DNA of 23,651 nucleotides from positions 1 through 23,651 of the forward strand of contig URCR01000046.1 of NCBI GenBank assembly GCA_900546325.1, in the 5' to 3' direction. This DNA is from an uncultured Lachnospiraceae bacterium (lineage in GTDB: Bacteria; Bacillota; Clostridia; Lachnospirales; Lachnospiraceae). Positions 7,994 to 17,449 of the stretch are shown piece after piece. Position 1 is the first letter of the stretch. The number at the start of each line of letters is the position of its first letter. The notes under the pieces were generated by a model. The model made no database searches, was not told the DNA's origin, and saw only the letters and a program-made list of their open reading frames with translations. The position numbers and the translations under genes are program-made.

Positions 7994-8442
7994 CAAGTGA
8001 ATTTGCGATTGCAGTTCATGCGCTTGTGTTTCTGGAGCACAAGGGAATTGTGATCTCCAGTGAGGAACTGGCGAAAAATGTATGTACCAATCCGGCACGC
8101 ATCCGGAAGGTCATGGCGAAATTAAAGAAAGCAGATCTGATCAAGACGAAAGAGGGAACGGAGGGAGGATATCTCTTCTTCCGGGAGGCAGAGGCGGTTA
8201 CGCTTGCACAGGTGGCGGAGGCACTTCAGATTTCCTTTGTATCGACTTCGTGGAGAAGCGGGGATCCGGACAAAAAGTGCTGTGTGGCATCAGGGATGGC
8301 AGATGTGATGACAGGAATCTATGCGGAATTGAATGAGTGCTGTAAAGAACGGCTAAAGCAGAAGACGATCGCGGATGTGGAGAGAGAGATTTTTGATTTT
8401 GTTGGCAAGTCCCATGAAACAAAGGAGAAGAGCTGCAAATGA
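7990..8442 (+). CDS. Rrf2-family transcriptional regulator
   Basis: A 150-residue DNA-binding regulator. The N-terminal winged helix (SEELAKNVCTNPARIRKVMAKL, recognition helix about 33-45, wing EGTEGGYLF) and the following dimerisation helix match Rrf2 (IscR/NsrR/CymR/YwnA) proteins. Cysteines are C32, C97, C98, C117, C118 and C149. The spacing is not the C-X5-C-X7-C pattern of Fe-S IscR/NsrR, so a thiol switch or metal site is possible. It lies between a thiol-disulfide membrane protein and an ABC exporter, which suggests redox-responsive control of this cluster (inference). A start at 7990 gives the normal Rrf2 N-terminus. Confidence 0.9.
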   Translation: MTSEFAIAVHALVFLEHKGIVISSEELAKNVCTNPARIRKVMAKLKKADLIKTKEGTEGGYLFFREAEAVTLAQVAEALQISFVSTSWRSGDPDKKCCVASGMADVMTGIYAELNECCKERLKQKTIADVEREIFDFVGKSHETKEKSCK

Positions 8443-8479
8443 GAAAAGTTATCTGTAAAAAAGATGGAGGAAATAAGAG

Positions 8480-10228
8480 ATGGGAGAGAAATTAAAGAAG
8501 CTGGCGGCATACTATAAGCCGTACAAAGGGTTGTTTTTCAGTGATATGTTTTTTGCGATTCTTGGGGCTGCGGTTACTTTAGTGCTGCCTCTGATCGTGC
8601 GTTATATCACAAATGAAGTAGTTTATTTTCAGGCGGAGGATGCACTGAATACGATCACATGGATCGGTGTGCTGATGTTCGGGCTTGTCGTGCTGGAATT
8701 TGGCTGCAATTATTTTATCGGATACTATGGACATCTGATGGGAGCGAAGATGGAAGCCGATATGCGAAGTGACATTTTCGGACATTACCAAAAGCTGACC
8801 TTTGCATTTTATGACAATCAGAAAGTGGGAGGTCTGTTATCGAGAATTACGAGTGATCTGTTTGACATTACAGAACTTCTCCACCATGGGCCGGAGGATA
8901 TTGTGATCTCCATCATCAAGCTGGTTGGTTCTTTTGCAATTTTATTCAGCATTAACCAAAAATTGACACTTGTGGCATTTGCATTCATTCCGGTCATGAT
9001 CGTGTATGCCGGATATTATAACCGGAAGATGAAGCGGGCTTTTAAGCGGAACCGGGAGAAGATTGCGGATATCAACAGCCAGATTGAGGACAGCCTTTCA
9101 GGAATCCGTGTTGTGAAATCGTTTGCAAATGAAAAGATCGAGATGAAGAAGTTTCAGGATGGCAATGACCGTTTTGTCGCTGCGAAGAAGATCAGTTACC
9201 GTTACATGGGTGCGTACAATTCCGGTCTTGGGGCGCTGACGACACTTGTCACGGTTGTTGTGTTGATTGCCGGAGTGCGTTTTATGGCAGCAGGAACAGT
9301 GGCAGTGACCGATCTGATCACATTTCTTCTGTATATCAATAACTTTACAGAGCCGGTGAAGAAGCTTGTCAACTTCACAGAGCAGTTCCAGAATGGGTAT
9401 TCCGGTTTTGAGAGATTCCTTGAAATCCTGGCCATCGCGCCGGATATCAAGGACAAAGAGGACGCGGTGAGTGTTGAGCATCTGGAAGGGAAAATTGAAT
9501 TTCAGGATGTGTCATTCCACTATGAGGACAGCACAGAAAATGTACTGGATCACATCAATCTGGATGTGGAGGCAGGCGACTATATGGCGCTGGTCGGACC
9601 GTCCGGTGTCGGAAAGACGACAATCTGCAGCCTGATCCCGCGTTTTTATGAAGTGTCCGGCGGTTCGATCAAAATTGACGGGATCGATATCCGGGATATG
9701 AAACTGAATGATCTGAGAAATAATATCGGGATCGTGCAGCAGGATGTCTATCTGTTTGCGGGGACGATCATGGAAAATATCCGTTATGGAAAGCCGGATG
9801 CGACAGATGAGGAAGTTGTTATGGCGGCAAGAAACGCAAATGCACATGAATTTATCATGAGTTTTCCGGAAGGGTATGATACAGATATCGGTCAGCGCGG
9901 GGTAAAACTCTCCGGCGGACAAAAACAGCGTCTGTCCATCGCAAGAGTGTTCTTGAAAAATCCGCCAATCTTAATTTTCGATGAGGCAACATCGGCGCTT
10001 GATAATGAGAGCGAGAAAGTTGTGCAGCAGTCATTGGAACGTCTGGCAAAGAACCGTACCACATTTGTGATCGCACACAGACTTTCTACGATCCGAAATG
10101 CAAAGAGGATTCTTGTGCTGACCGAGAATGGAATCGAGGAAGAAGGAACTCACGAGCAGCTGCTTGAGAAAGACGGCGTGTATGCTGATCTTTATCAGAT
10201 GCAGTTCCGAAAAGGGATTGAGTGCTAG
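8480..10228 (+). CDS. ABC exporter, fused permease-ATPase (MsbA/BmrA-type)
   Basis: A 582-residue half-transporter likely to act as a homodimer exporting lipids, peptides or drugs. The N-terminal ~320 residues hold six predicted membrane helices with ICL motifs (SGIRVVKSFANE). The ATPase domain has Walker A GPSGVGKT (373-380), the signature LSGGQKQR, Walker B ILIFDE with catalytic Glu502, and the switch His in IAHRLST, so both sites should be competent. GGAGG 9 nt before the ATG supports the start. It follows the Rrf2 gene by 37 nt, indicating the same operon. Substrate is unknown. Confidence 0.92.
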   Translation: MGEKLKKLAAYYKPYKGLFFSDMFFAILGAAVTLVLPLIVRYITNEVVYFQAEDALNTITWIGVLMFGLVVLEFGCNYFIGYYGHLMGAKMEADMRSDIFGHYQKLTFAFYDNQKVGGLLSRITSDLFDITELLHHGPEDIVISIIKLVGSFAILFSINQKLTLVAFAFIPVMIVYAGYYNRKMKRAFKRNREKIADINSQIEDSLSGIRVVKSFANEKIEMKKFQDGNDRFVAAKKISYRYMGAYNSGLGALTTLVTVVVLIAGVRFMAAGTVAVTDLITFLLYINNFTEPVKKLVNFTEQFQNGYSGFERFLEILAIAPDIKDKEDAVSVEHLEGKIEFQDVSFHYEDSTENVLDHINLDVEAGDYMALVGPSGVGKTTICSLIPRFYEVSGGSIKIDGIDIRDMKLNDLRNNIGIVQQDVYLFAGTIMENIRYGKPDATDEEVVMAARNANAHEFIMSFPEGYDTDIGQRGVKLSGGQKQRLSIARVFLKNPPILIFDEATSALDNESEKVVQQSLERLAKNRTTFVIAHRLSTIRNAKRILVLTENGIEEEGTHEQLLEKDGVYADLYQMQFRKGIEC

Positions 10229-10334
10229 AAGAGAGGACCTTGCAAAAAGAAGTGTTCGATAGAGGCGCAGATGGAGCAGGAGATTTGGAACGGATCACAG
10301 ATAAAAAGCAAATTTTGAAAAGAGGTAGAATAAA

Positions 10335-11243
10335 ATGATAACGATAGACTTTCAAAGACCGACTTTGGAGGACAAGGAACTTTTGACATCTTACTTTAGA
10401 AACTATCCATCGCGAAGCTGTGAGCGCACATTTGTCAATGTGTACTTGTGGGCGAAATTTTATCAGGTAGGGTATGCAATGGTGGAAAATACCGTTGTCT
10501 TCCGGTCAAATGAAAATGGTCTGTCCTTCGCCTATCCGGTGGGAGCTCCGGAGGATGTAAAGCGGGCGATTGAAGTGCTGATGGAGTACAGCAGGGAACA
10601 GGGGTATCCATTTACCATGTACTGTGTGACAGAAGAGAATTTTGCACAGCTGGAACAGTGGTATCCGGAACAGTTTGAAATCGAGTATGACAGAGACAGC
10701 GCAGACTATGTATATGAGTCAGAGAAGCTGGCGACGCTTTCAGGCAAAAAGCTTCACGGAAAGCGGAACCACATCAATAAATTTAAGATTGTAAATGAAG
10801 ACTGGTCGTATGAAAAAATTACGAAAGAAAACATTGAAGAATGTTTCCAGATGGCGCTTCGGTGGAGAGGCGAAAATGGATGTGAGGCGGATGAAGAAAA
10901 AAATGCAGAGATGTGTGTGACACTCAATTCTCTGCGGCTTTATGAAGAACTGGGGCTGACCGGAGGACTTCTGAGGGTGGACGGAGATGTTGTTGCATTT
11001 ACACTTGGAGAGGAAGTCAGCGACGATACGTTTGTAGTCCACATTGAGAAGGCATTTGCGGATATTCAGGGAGCCTATACGATGATCAATCAGCAGTTTG
11101 TGGAACATGAGTGTATGAAGTACAGATACATTAACCGTGAGGAGGATACAGGCGCAGAGGGGCTGCGCAAAGCAAAACTGTCGTACCGCCCGGTATTTCT
11201 CGTGGAGAAAGGAACTGTGACAAAGAGGGAGGAAACAGTATGA
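10335..11243 (+). CDS. DUF2156 (LPG-synthetase C-terminal-like, GNAT-fold) protein
   Basis: A 302-residue soluble protein of the DUF2156 family, related to the aminoacyl-transfer domain of MprF-type lysylphosphatidylglycerol synthases and to FemX-like GNAT folds. The middle region LHGKRNHINKFK (about 138-149) and the later segment with LRVDGDVVAFTLGEE and YINREEDTG...GLRKAKLSYRP are typical. It lacks the membrane domain of MprF, so the acceptor is unknown. GAGGTAG upstream supports the start. Its stop overlaps the start of the aminotransferase gene by 4 nt (ATGA), so the two are translationally coupled. A 106-nt gap separates it from the ABC exporter gene, with no other feature seen in it. 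Confidence 0.85.
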   Translation: MITIDFQRPTLEDKELLTSYFRNYPSRSCERTFVNVYLWAKFYQVGYAMVENTVVFRSNENGLSFAYPVGAPEDVKRAIEVLMEYSREQGYPFTMYCVTEENFAQLEQWYPEQFEIEYDRDSADYVYESEKLATLSGKKLHGKRNHINKFKIVNEDWSYEKITKENIEECFQMALRWRGENGCEADEEKNAEMCVTLNSLRLYEELGLTGGLLRVDGDVVAFTLGEEVSDDTFVVHIEKAFADIQGAYTMINQQFVEHECMKYRYINREEDTGAEGLRKAKLSYRPVFLVEKGTVTKREETV

Positions 11244-12433
11244 TCGCAGAAAAGATGAAAGGGATGGTGGCAAACAGCTCCGCTATCCGCGCGATGTTTG
11301 AGGAAGGAAACCGTCTTGCAAAAATTTACGGGAGAGAAAATGTGTTTGATTTCAGTCTCGGCAATCCAAATGTGGAAGCGCCGCAGGCGGTAAAGGAAGC
11401 GATTCTTTCCCTTGTCACGGAAGAGACCCCGCTGGAACTTCACGGCTATACGAACAGTAACGCAGGGTATGAGGATGTGCGCCGGACAGTGGCAGAGTCG
11501 TTGAATGAGCGGTTTCAGACAGCGTTCTCCCCGGAGAATATCATTATGACAGTCGGTGCGGCAGGGGGATTGAATGTGATCTTAAAGACGCTTGTCAACC
11601 CGCAGGAGGAAGTGATTGTCTTCGCACCGTATTTTGGGGAATATAGAAGCTACACATCCAATGTGGACGGTGTACTTGTGGAGATCTCACCGGACACAGA
11701 AAGTTTCCAGCCAAAACTTGATGAATTTGCGGAGAAGATCACACCGAAGACGAAGGCGGTCATCGTGAATACGCCGAATAATCCGACGGGTGTTGTGTAC
11801 TCAGAGGAGACGATCCGGGAGATGGCACGGATCATGGAGGAGAAGCAAAGAGAGTACGGGACGGAGATCTATTTGATTTCCGATGAACCGTACCGGGAAC
11901 TTGCCTTCGATGGAGTGGAAGTGCCGTATCTGACAAACTATTATAAAAATACCATTGTGGCATATTCTTACAGCAAGTCGCTGTCCCTTCCGGGAGAGCG
12001 GATCGGATATCTTGTGATTCCCTCGGAAGTGGCAGACAGCCGTGATGTGATCGCAGCGGCAGGTGTGGCGAACCGGATCTTAGGATTTGTCAATGCACCG
12101 ACACTGCTTCAGAAAGTTGTTGCCAAATGTATCGGAGAGAAGACGGATCTTACCTATTATAACAGGAACCGGGAAACGCTCTATGAAGGATTGAGACAAT
12201 GTGGATTTCGCTGCATTAAGCCGCAGGGAGCTTTCTATTTGTTTGTGAAATCTCCGATCGAAGATGAGAAGGAATTTTGTGAGGCGGCAAAGCGATACAA
12301 TATCCTGCTTGTGCCGGGCAGCTCGTTTGGGTGTCCGGGCTATGTGCGGATCGCTTACTGTGTGGCATATGAGACCATTACCGGTGCACTTCCGAAATTT
12401 CAGGAACTTGCAAAGCAGTATTTTCAGAGATAA
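11240..12433 (+). CDS. PLP-dependent class I aminotransferase
   Basis: A 397-residue fold-type I aminotransferase of the AspC-like family. Visible landmarks are FSLGNPN near the N-terminus, the PNNPTG substrate-binding motif, SDEPYREL with the PLP-nitrogen-binding Asp, and the Schiff-base Lys246 in SYSKSLSLPGERIG, with the C-terminal carboxylate-binding Arg in YVRIAY. It is full length. It transfers an amino group between an amino acid and a 2-oxo acid, but the substrate cannot be told from sequence. It overlaps the DUF2156 gene by 4 nt, and GGGAGGAA 6 nt upstream of the ATG serves as SD. Confidence 0.93.
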   Translation: MIAEKMKGMVANSSAIRAMFEEGNRLAKIYGRENVFDFSLGNPNVEAPQAVKEAILSLVTEETPLELHGYTNSNAGYEDVRRTVAESLNERFQTAFSPENIIMTVGAAGGLNVILKTLVNPQEEVIVFAPYFGEYRSYTSNVDGVLVEISPDTESFQPKLDEFAEKITPKTKAVIVNTPNNPTGVVYSEETIREMARIMEEKQREYGTEIYLISDEPYRELAFDGVEVPYLTNYYKNTIVAYSYSKSLSLPGERIGYLVIPSEVADSRDVIAAAGVANRILGFVNAPTLLQKVVAKCIGEKTDLTYYNRNRETLYEGLRQCGFRCIKPQGAFYLFVKSPIEDEKEFCEAAKRYNILLVPGSSFGCPGYVRIAYCVAYETITGALPKFQELAKQYFQR

Positions 12434-12559
12434 GTCCGGCAAAGCACAACGAAAGTCCGTAAGAGAAATAAAATTTTTGTAAATCAAAAGAGAAAGATTG
12501 AAAAAAGAAAGGATTTATGCTAAATTTTTTAGCAGAGTGCATGGAAAGGAGATTAATTG

Positions 12560-13408
12560 ATGCTGAAACAAATATTGCAGGGAATGGTTGTCGGAATTGC
12601 GAACATCATTCCGGGAGTCAGCGGTGGAACAATGATGGTCGCTATGGGACTGTATGACAAGCTGATTCATTCGATCACCCATTTGAAGAGCGAGTTTAAA
12701 CAGAGTATGAAGCTTCTGATCCCGATTTTTGCCGGGGCAGGAATTGCGATTGTTGTACTGTCAAAGTTATTTGAATTTTTACTTGATACATACCCGATCC
12801 CGACGAACTTTGCGTTCTGTGGATTGATTTTCGGAAGTCTTCCGTTTATCGTGAAGAAAGTCAAAGGACATTCGGTTACCATCGGGAAAATCATTCCGTT
12901 CCTTGTCTTCTTCGCGGTCGTGATCGTGATGGCGATGCTCGGAGAGACGGGAGGAAAGGCAGCAGATGTCACATTTGGCCTTGTAAATGTGATCAAGCTA
13001 TTCTTCGTCGGCGTGATTGCGGCGGCAACGATGGTTGTACCGGGAGTCAGTGGTTCGATGATGCTGATGCTGCTTGGTTATTATGATGTAATCTTAAAGA
13101 CGATCAATTTATTTGTAGATTCTCTTGTGAAATTCGATATGACAGGGCTGATGCAGGGAGTTGGTGTTCTTGCACCGTTTGGAGTCGGTGTGCTGATCGG
13201 AATCGGGGTCATTGCGAAACTGATTGAATTTATTTTTTCAAAAGCAGAGATCCACGCGTATTACGGAATTATCGGTTTGATTGTCGCATCACCGATTGCG
13301 ATTCTGATGAAGATGAACTGGTCGGGCGTTTCCGTATTTACGATCGGAGCCGGAGTGATCACATTCGGACTTGGATGGCTGACAGCCAATAAGCTCGGAG
13401 GAGAATAA
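12560..13408 (+). CDS. popT: DUF368 polyprenyl-phosphate transporter (PopT family)
   Basis: A 282-residue polytopic membrane protein of the DUF368 family, which established work links to recycling of undecaprenyl-phosphate across the membrane for wall synthesis. The two family hallmark segments are present as internal repeats: IIPGVSGGT (about 17-25) and VVPGVSGSM (about 160-168), each followed by hydrophobic helices. AAAGGAG 8 nt upstream selects the ATG at 12560 over an adjacent in-frame TTG at 12557. The 126-nt gap before it holds only a short perfect 7-bp hairpin (12518-12534). It is the last gene before a strong terminator. Confidence 0.88.
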   Translation: MLKQILQGMVVGIANIIPGVSGGTMMVAMGLYDKLIHSITHLKSEFKQSMKLLIPIFAGAGIAIVVLSKLFEFLLDTYPIPTNFAFCGLIFGSLPFIVKKVKGHSVTIGKIIPFLVFFAVVIVMAMLGETGGKAADVTFGLVNVIKLFFVGVIAAATMVVPGVSGSMMLMLLGYYDVILKTINLFVDSLVKFDMTGLMQGVGVLAPFGVGVLIGIGVIAKLIEFIFSKAEIHAYYGIIGLIVASPIAILMKMNWSGVSVFTIGAGVITFGLGWLTANKLGGE

Positions 13409-13513
13409 AAAAGAAAGAGAAGTGTCACAGAAAGCTGTATGGAATTTCCAGGCAGCGGAAGAAAGTTGAAAGAAACTGACTGCCGCAGGATTGCAAGGGA
13501 AAGCTTCTGGAGG

Positions 13514-13543
13514 CTCCCCGGTTTATCCGGGGAGTTTTTCTTT
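13514..13543 (+). terminator. Rho-independent terminator
   Basis: An 8-bp GC-rich stem, CTCCCCGG (13514-13521) and CCGGGGAG (13527-13534), a 5-nt loop, then TTTTTCTTT. It ends the 6.9-kb co-directional cluster that starts at 6436. Confidence 0.92.
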
Positions 13544-13586
13544 GGAAAACGTTTCAAAAAGATGTAAGAAAATAATGTTAGGAACC

Positions 13587-13615
13587 TTGCAATTTAAATT
13601 TGATAGTGCTATAAT
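13587..13615 (+). promoter_or_regulatory. Promoter of the heterodimeric ABC exporter operon
   Basis: TTGCAA (13587-13592), a 17-nt spacer and a perfect TATAAT (13610-13615); start near 13622. The spacer contains the palindrome AATTTAAATT, and GATAGT occurs in the spacer and again just after the -10, so a regulator could bind here. Operons of this type often carry a marR gene first; none is present. Confidence 0.75.
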
Positions 13616-13695
13616 AGGATAGTAAGGTATCTAACAATTAAAGATTGAGGATGCCTTGTTTTTACGAAAAAAATAAGGAATAGGAGGAATCAAAA

Positions 13696-15441
13696 GTGAT
13701 AAAAGAACTTTCAAAATGTATTAGAGAATACAAGACGGCTTCCATTAAGGCGCCGGTGTATGTGTCGTTGGAAGTAATTATGGAATGTATTATTCCATTC
13801 GTGATTGCCCAGCTGGTCAACCAGATCAAAGCCGGGTGCGAATTTTCAGTCATTGTAAAGTATGGATTGATCTTGATTGCGATGGCAGCACTTTCCCTGC
13901 TGTTCGGTGCAATGGCGGGAACCGTCGCAGCGACAGCGTCATGTGGATTTGCAAAAAATGTGAGAAAGGATATATTCTATAAAATACAGACATACTCTTT
14001 TAAGAACATTGACCGTTTTTCCACTTCATCACTCGTGACAAGACTGACGACGGACGTCACAAATGTGCAGATGGCATATATGATGATTATAAGAATTGCG
14101 GTGCGGTGTCCGTTTATGCTGGTCTTTTCATTTACAATGGCATTTATTATGGGAGGAAAGATGGCATGGATCTTTGTGATCCTTGTTCCGATCCTCGGAG
14201 CAGGACTGGCTCTGATCGTCCGGCTTACCATGCCGCTCTTCAGAAAAGTCTTCAAAAAATATGACAGACTGAACAATTCCATACAGGAGAATGTCAAAGG
14301 AATCCGTGTCGTAAAATCCTATGTTCGTGAAGAGTATGAGAAAAAGAAATTCAAAGTGGCGGCAGATGATATCTGTCAGGATTTCACGAAAGCAGAGAGA
14401 ATCCTTGCGTTTAACAATCCGCTGATGCAGTTCTGTATGTATGCGGTTATGATTTTTGTACTTTATTTTGGCTCCTACGTGATCATTACATCAAAAGGAA
14501 TGGATCTGGATGTCGGACAATTTTCGGCGCTGCTTACATACAGCTTTCAGATTCTCAGCAGTCTCATGATGATTTCCATGGTATTTGTTATGATCACAAT
14601 GGCCAGTGAGTCTGCAAAGCGTATTGTAGAGGTGATCTCCGAGGAGAGTACGATTGAGAATCCTGCTGATCCGATCTATGATGTAAAAGACGGATCTGTC
14701 GATTTTGACCATGTAAACTTCAAATATTCAGAAAATGCAGAGAAGATGGCGCTTTCTAACATTGATCTGCATATCCGGTCCGGAGAGACAATCGGAATCA
14801 TCGGTGGCACAGGTTCCTCCAAATCTTCTCTGATCCAGCTGATCTCCCGTCTGTATGACACGACAGAAGGATCTGTAAAAGTCGGAGGAATCGATGTAAG
14901 AAATTACGATCTTGAGACACTTAGAAATCAAGTATCTGTCGTACTTCAGAAGAATATCCTCTTCTCAGGTACCATTAAGGAAAATCTGCGCTGGGGAAAT
15001 AAAGAGGCAACGGATGAAGAATTGATCGAGGCATGTAAGCTGGCACAGGCGGATGAGTTTATCAATCAGTTCCCGGCAGGGTATGATACACATATCGAAC
15101 AGGGCGGAAGCAATGTATCCGGCGGTCAGAAGCAGAGACTTTGTATTGCAAGAGCGTTGCTGAAGAAGCCGAAGATCCTGATTCTTGACGATTCGACAAG
15201 CGCGGTAGACACGAAGACAGATGCACTGATCCGCCAGGCATTCCGGGAATTTATACCGGAGACAACGAAGATCATTATCGCACAGAGAACGTCATCGGTA
15301 CAGGATGCAGACCGGATCATTGTCATGGATGGCGGCACGATCAATGCGATCGGAACACATGAGGAACTTCTGGCAGGAAATGAGATTTACAGAGAAGTAT
15401 ACACATCTCAGAATAAGGCAGGTGATGATGATGAAAAATAA
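13696..15441 (+). CDS. ABC exporter subunit with degenerate ATP site (heterodimer partner A)
   Basis: A 581-residue fused permease-ATPase with GTG start, set by AGGAGG 8 nt upstream. Six helices and the ICL motif KGIRVVKSYVRE come first. The ATPase has an altered Walker A GGTGSSKS (370-377), signature VSGGQKQR, Walker B LILDDS with Asp499 in place of the catalytic Glu, and Gln530 in place of the switch His (IAQRTSS). This is the pattern of the non-hydrolysing half of heterodimeric exporters such as TM287/288. The stop overlaps the start of the partner gene. Likely role is drug, peptide or lipid export; substrate unknown. Confidence 0.92.
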   Translation: MIKELSKCIREYKTASIKAPVYVSLEVIMECIIPFVIAQLVNQIKAGCEFSVIVKYGLILIAMAALSLLFGAMAGTVAATASCGFAKNVRKDIFYKIQTYSFKNIDRFSTSSLVTRLTTDVTNVQMAYMMIIRIAVRCPFMLVFSFTMAFIMGGKMAWIFVILVPILGAGLALIVRLTMPLFRKVFKKYDRLNNSIQENVKGIRVVKSYVREEYEKKKFKVAADDICQDFTKAERILAFNNPLMQFCMYAVMIFVLYFGSYVIITSKGMDLDVGQFSALLTYSFQILSSLMMISMVFVMITMASESAKRIVEVISEESTIENPADPIYDVKDGSVDFDHVNFKYSENAEKMALSNIDLHIRSGETIGIIGGTGSSKSSLIQLISRLYDTTEGSVKVGGIDVRNYDLETLRNQVSVVLQKNILFSGTIKENLRWGNKEATDEELIEACKLAQADEFINQFPAGYDTHIEQGGSNVSGGQKQRLCIARALLKKPKILILDDSTSAVDTKTDALIRQAFREFIPETTKIIIAQRTSSVQDADRIIVMDGGTINAIGTHEELLAGNEIYREVYTSQNKAGDDDEK

Positions 15442-17329
15442 AGGAAAAGGAAGAGCAAAAAAAGGAACGATGGGGCGGCTGATCCGGACATTGTTTGAGT
15501 TCTATCCGGTAAAGATGCCGGTCGTGCTGTTTTGTATTATTTTCAGTGCGGTCGTATCATCAATCCCATCTATATTCATGCAAAATGTAATTGCACTCGT
15601 TGAGACGAGCTGGAAGAGCGGAGACTGGGGTGCAGTATCAGGAAAAATCGTCTATTATGTAGGAATGCTGCTGACGTTTTATGTTCTCTCAATCATTTCT
15701 GCAGTGACTTTCACACAGATGATGGCAGGGATCACACAGGGGTTCTTAAAGAAACTCCGTGTGAAGATGTTCAATGGGATGCAGAATCTCCCGGTAAGAT
15801 ATTTTGATACACACAACCATGGAGATATTATGAGTTACTATACAAATGATATCGATACATTACGCCAGATGGTGTCACAGAGTATTCCACAGCTTCTGAT
15901 GTCATCGATCACGGTACTGACAGTATTTTCAATCATGCTGTATTTCAGCTTGTGGATGACGCTTGTCGTTATCTGCGGTGTTGTGCTGATGTTCTTTGTG
16001 ACAAAGAAGGTCGGCGGAAACTCATCAAAATACTTTATCCGCCAGCAGGTAGCACTTGGTAAGGTGGAAGGGTTTGTTGAGGAGATCATGAACGGACAGA
16101 AAGTTGTCCAGGTATTCTGCCATGAGAGGGAGAGCGAGGCGGACTTTGACCGTTTGAACGAGGAGCTTTTCCATAATGCGGAGAATGCGAATAAATTTGC
16201 AAACATCCTGATGCCGATATTGAACAACATTGGAAATATCATCTACGTTGCAGTTGCGCTGACCGGCGGAATCCTGCTTCTTACAAAAGCGCCGAACATC
16301 AGTATTTCAGGAATGGCGATCGGAATCAGCATTGTAGTTCCTTTCCTGAATATGACTAAGCAGTTTGCAGGAAATATAAGTCAGGTATCAAATCAGGTCA
16401 ACTCTGTCGTGATGGGACTTGCCGGTGCAGAGCGTATCTTTGCACTGATCGATGAGGAGCCGGAAATGGATGAAGGCTATGTGACGCTGGTAAATGCAAG
16501 AGAAGAAAACGGAGAGATCAAAGAGTGCAGCGAGCATACCGGAACATGGGCATGGAAGCATCCGCATCAGGATGGCACTGTGACTTACACGAAACTGACA
16601 GGGGATGTACGGATGTTCGATGTGGACTTTGGATATGTGCCGGAGAAGACTGTACTTCATAATATCACACTGTATGCAGAGCCTGGTCAGAAGGTTGCTT
16701 TTGTAGGTTCCACAGGAGCGGGCAAGACGACGATCACAAACTTGATCAACCGTTTCTACGACATTGCAGACGGAAAGATCCGTTATGATGGAATCAACAT
16801 CAATAAGATCAAAAAAGCGGATCTGCGCCGTTCTCTCGGAGTGATCCTGCAGGAGACAAATCTCTTTACCGGAACAGTCATGGATAATATCCGCTATGGA
16901 AAACTGGATGCCACAGAAGAAGAATGTATCGCGGCTGCAAAGCTTGCCGGTGCACATGATTTCATTACCAGACTTCCGGAAGGCTATGACACACCGCTTA
17001 CAGAAAACGGGGCAAGCCTTTCCCAGGGACAGCGACAGCTGATCGCAATTGCCCGTGCGGCAGTGGCAGATCCACCGGTTATGATCATGGACGAGGCTAC
17101 ATCTTCTATTGATACGCGTACGGAGGCGATCGTACAGCGGGGTATGGACGCTTTGATGGAAGGAAGAACGGTATTTGTCATTGCGCACCGTCTTTCTACT
17201 GTACGGAATTCTGATGTGATCATGGTATTGGAACATGGAAATATCATCGAAAGAGGAGATCATGAGACATTGATCGCGCAGAAAGGAAAATATTATCAAT
17301 TATATACAGGGGCGTTTGAACTGGAATAA
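15428..17329 (+). CDS. ABC exporter subunit with canonical ATP site (heterodimer partner B)
   Basis: A 633-residue fused permease-ATPase, partner of the preceding gene. It has a Lys/Arg-rich N-terminus, six helices, then an ATPase with Walker A GSTGAGKT (427-434), signature LSQGQRQL, Walker B VMIMDE with Glu556, and His in IAHRLST, all intact. An insertion of about 40 residues (containing GTWAWKHPHQDG) lies between the membrane domain and the ATPase, as is usual in this Clostridial subfamily. Three consecutive in-frame ATGs (15425, 15428, 15431) lie inside the end of the upstream gene; AAGGCAGG at 15415-15422 does not clearly choose among them. Confidence 0.92.
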   Translation: MMKNKGKGRAKKGTMGRLIRTLFEFYPVKMPVVLFCIIFSAVVSSIPSIFMQNVIALVETSWKSGDWGAVSGKIVYYVGMLLTFYVLSIISAVTFTQMMAGITQGFLKKLRVKMFNGMQNLPVRYFDTHNHGDIMSYYTNDIDTLRQMVSQSIPQLLMSSITVLTVFSIMLYFSLWMTLVVICGVVLMFFVTKKVGGNSSKYFIRQQVALGKVEGFVEEIMNGQKVVQVFCHERESEADFDRLNEELFHNAENANKFANILMPILNNIGNIIYVAVALTGGILLLTKAPNISISGMAIGISIVVPFLNMTKQFAGNISQVSNQVNSVVMGLAGAERIFALIDEEPEMDEGYVTLVNAREENGEIKECSEHTGTWAWKHPHQDGTVTYTKLTGDVRMFDVDFGYVPEKTVLHNITLYAEPGQKVAFVGSTGAGKTTITNLINRFYDIADGKIRYDGININKIKKADLRRSLGVILQETNLFTGTVMDNIRYGKLDATEEECIAAAKLAGAHDFITRLPEGYDTPLTENGASLSQGQRQLIAIARAAVADPPVMIMDEATSSIDTRTEAIVQRGMDALMEGRTVFVIAHRLSTVRNSDVIMVLEHGNIIERGDHETLIAQKGKYYQLYTGAFELE

Positions 17330-17349
17330 TAGTTTCAGTCAGAACAAAA

Positions 17350-17390
17350 AAATCCGGAGACCTGGAAGTTCTATCAGGTTTCCGGATTTT
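17350..17390. terminator. Bidirectional terminator between convergent genes
   Basis: A 15-bp stem (17350-17364 with 17375-17389) with one mismatched or wobble position and a 10-nt loop. The plus strand ends in TTTT and the minus strand in seven T, so it can serve both the exporter operon and the antiporter gene. Confidence 0.85.
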
Positions 17391-17449
17391 GCTATGTAGA
17401 AGAATCCTTCGGAGCCGCATGTAACAAAGAGGATGAGAAGAACAGAAGT

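Noticed and set aside
12518..12534. Perfect 7-bp hairpin TGCTAAA-TTT-TTTAGCA before the DUF368 gene as a terminator
   Set aside because: No T-run follows and it lies just upstream of an SD within a co-directional run; at most a weak leader structure.
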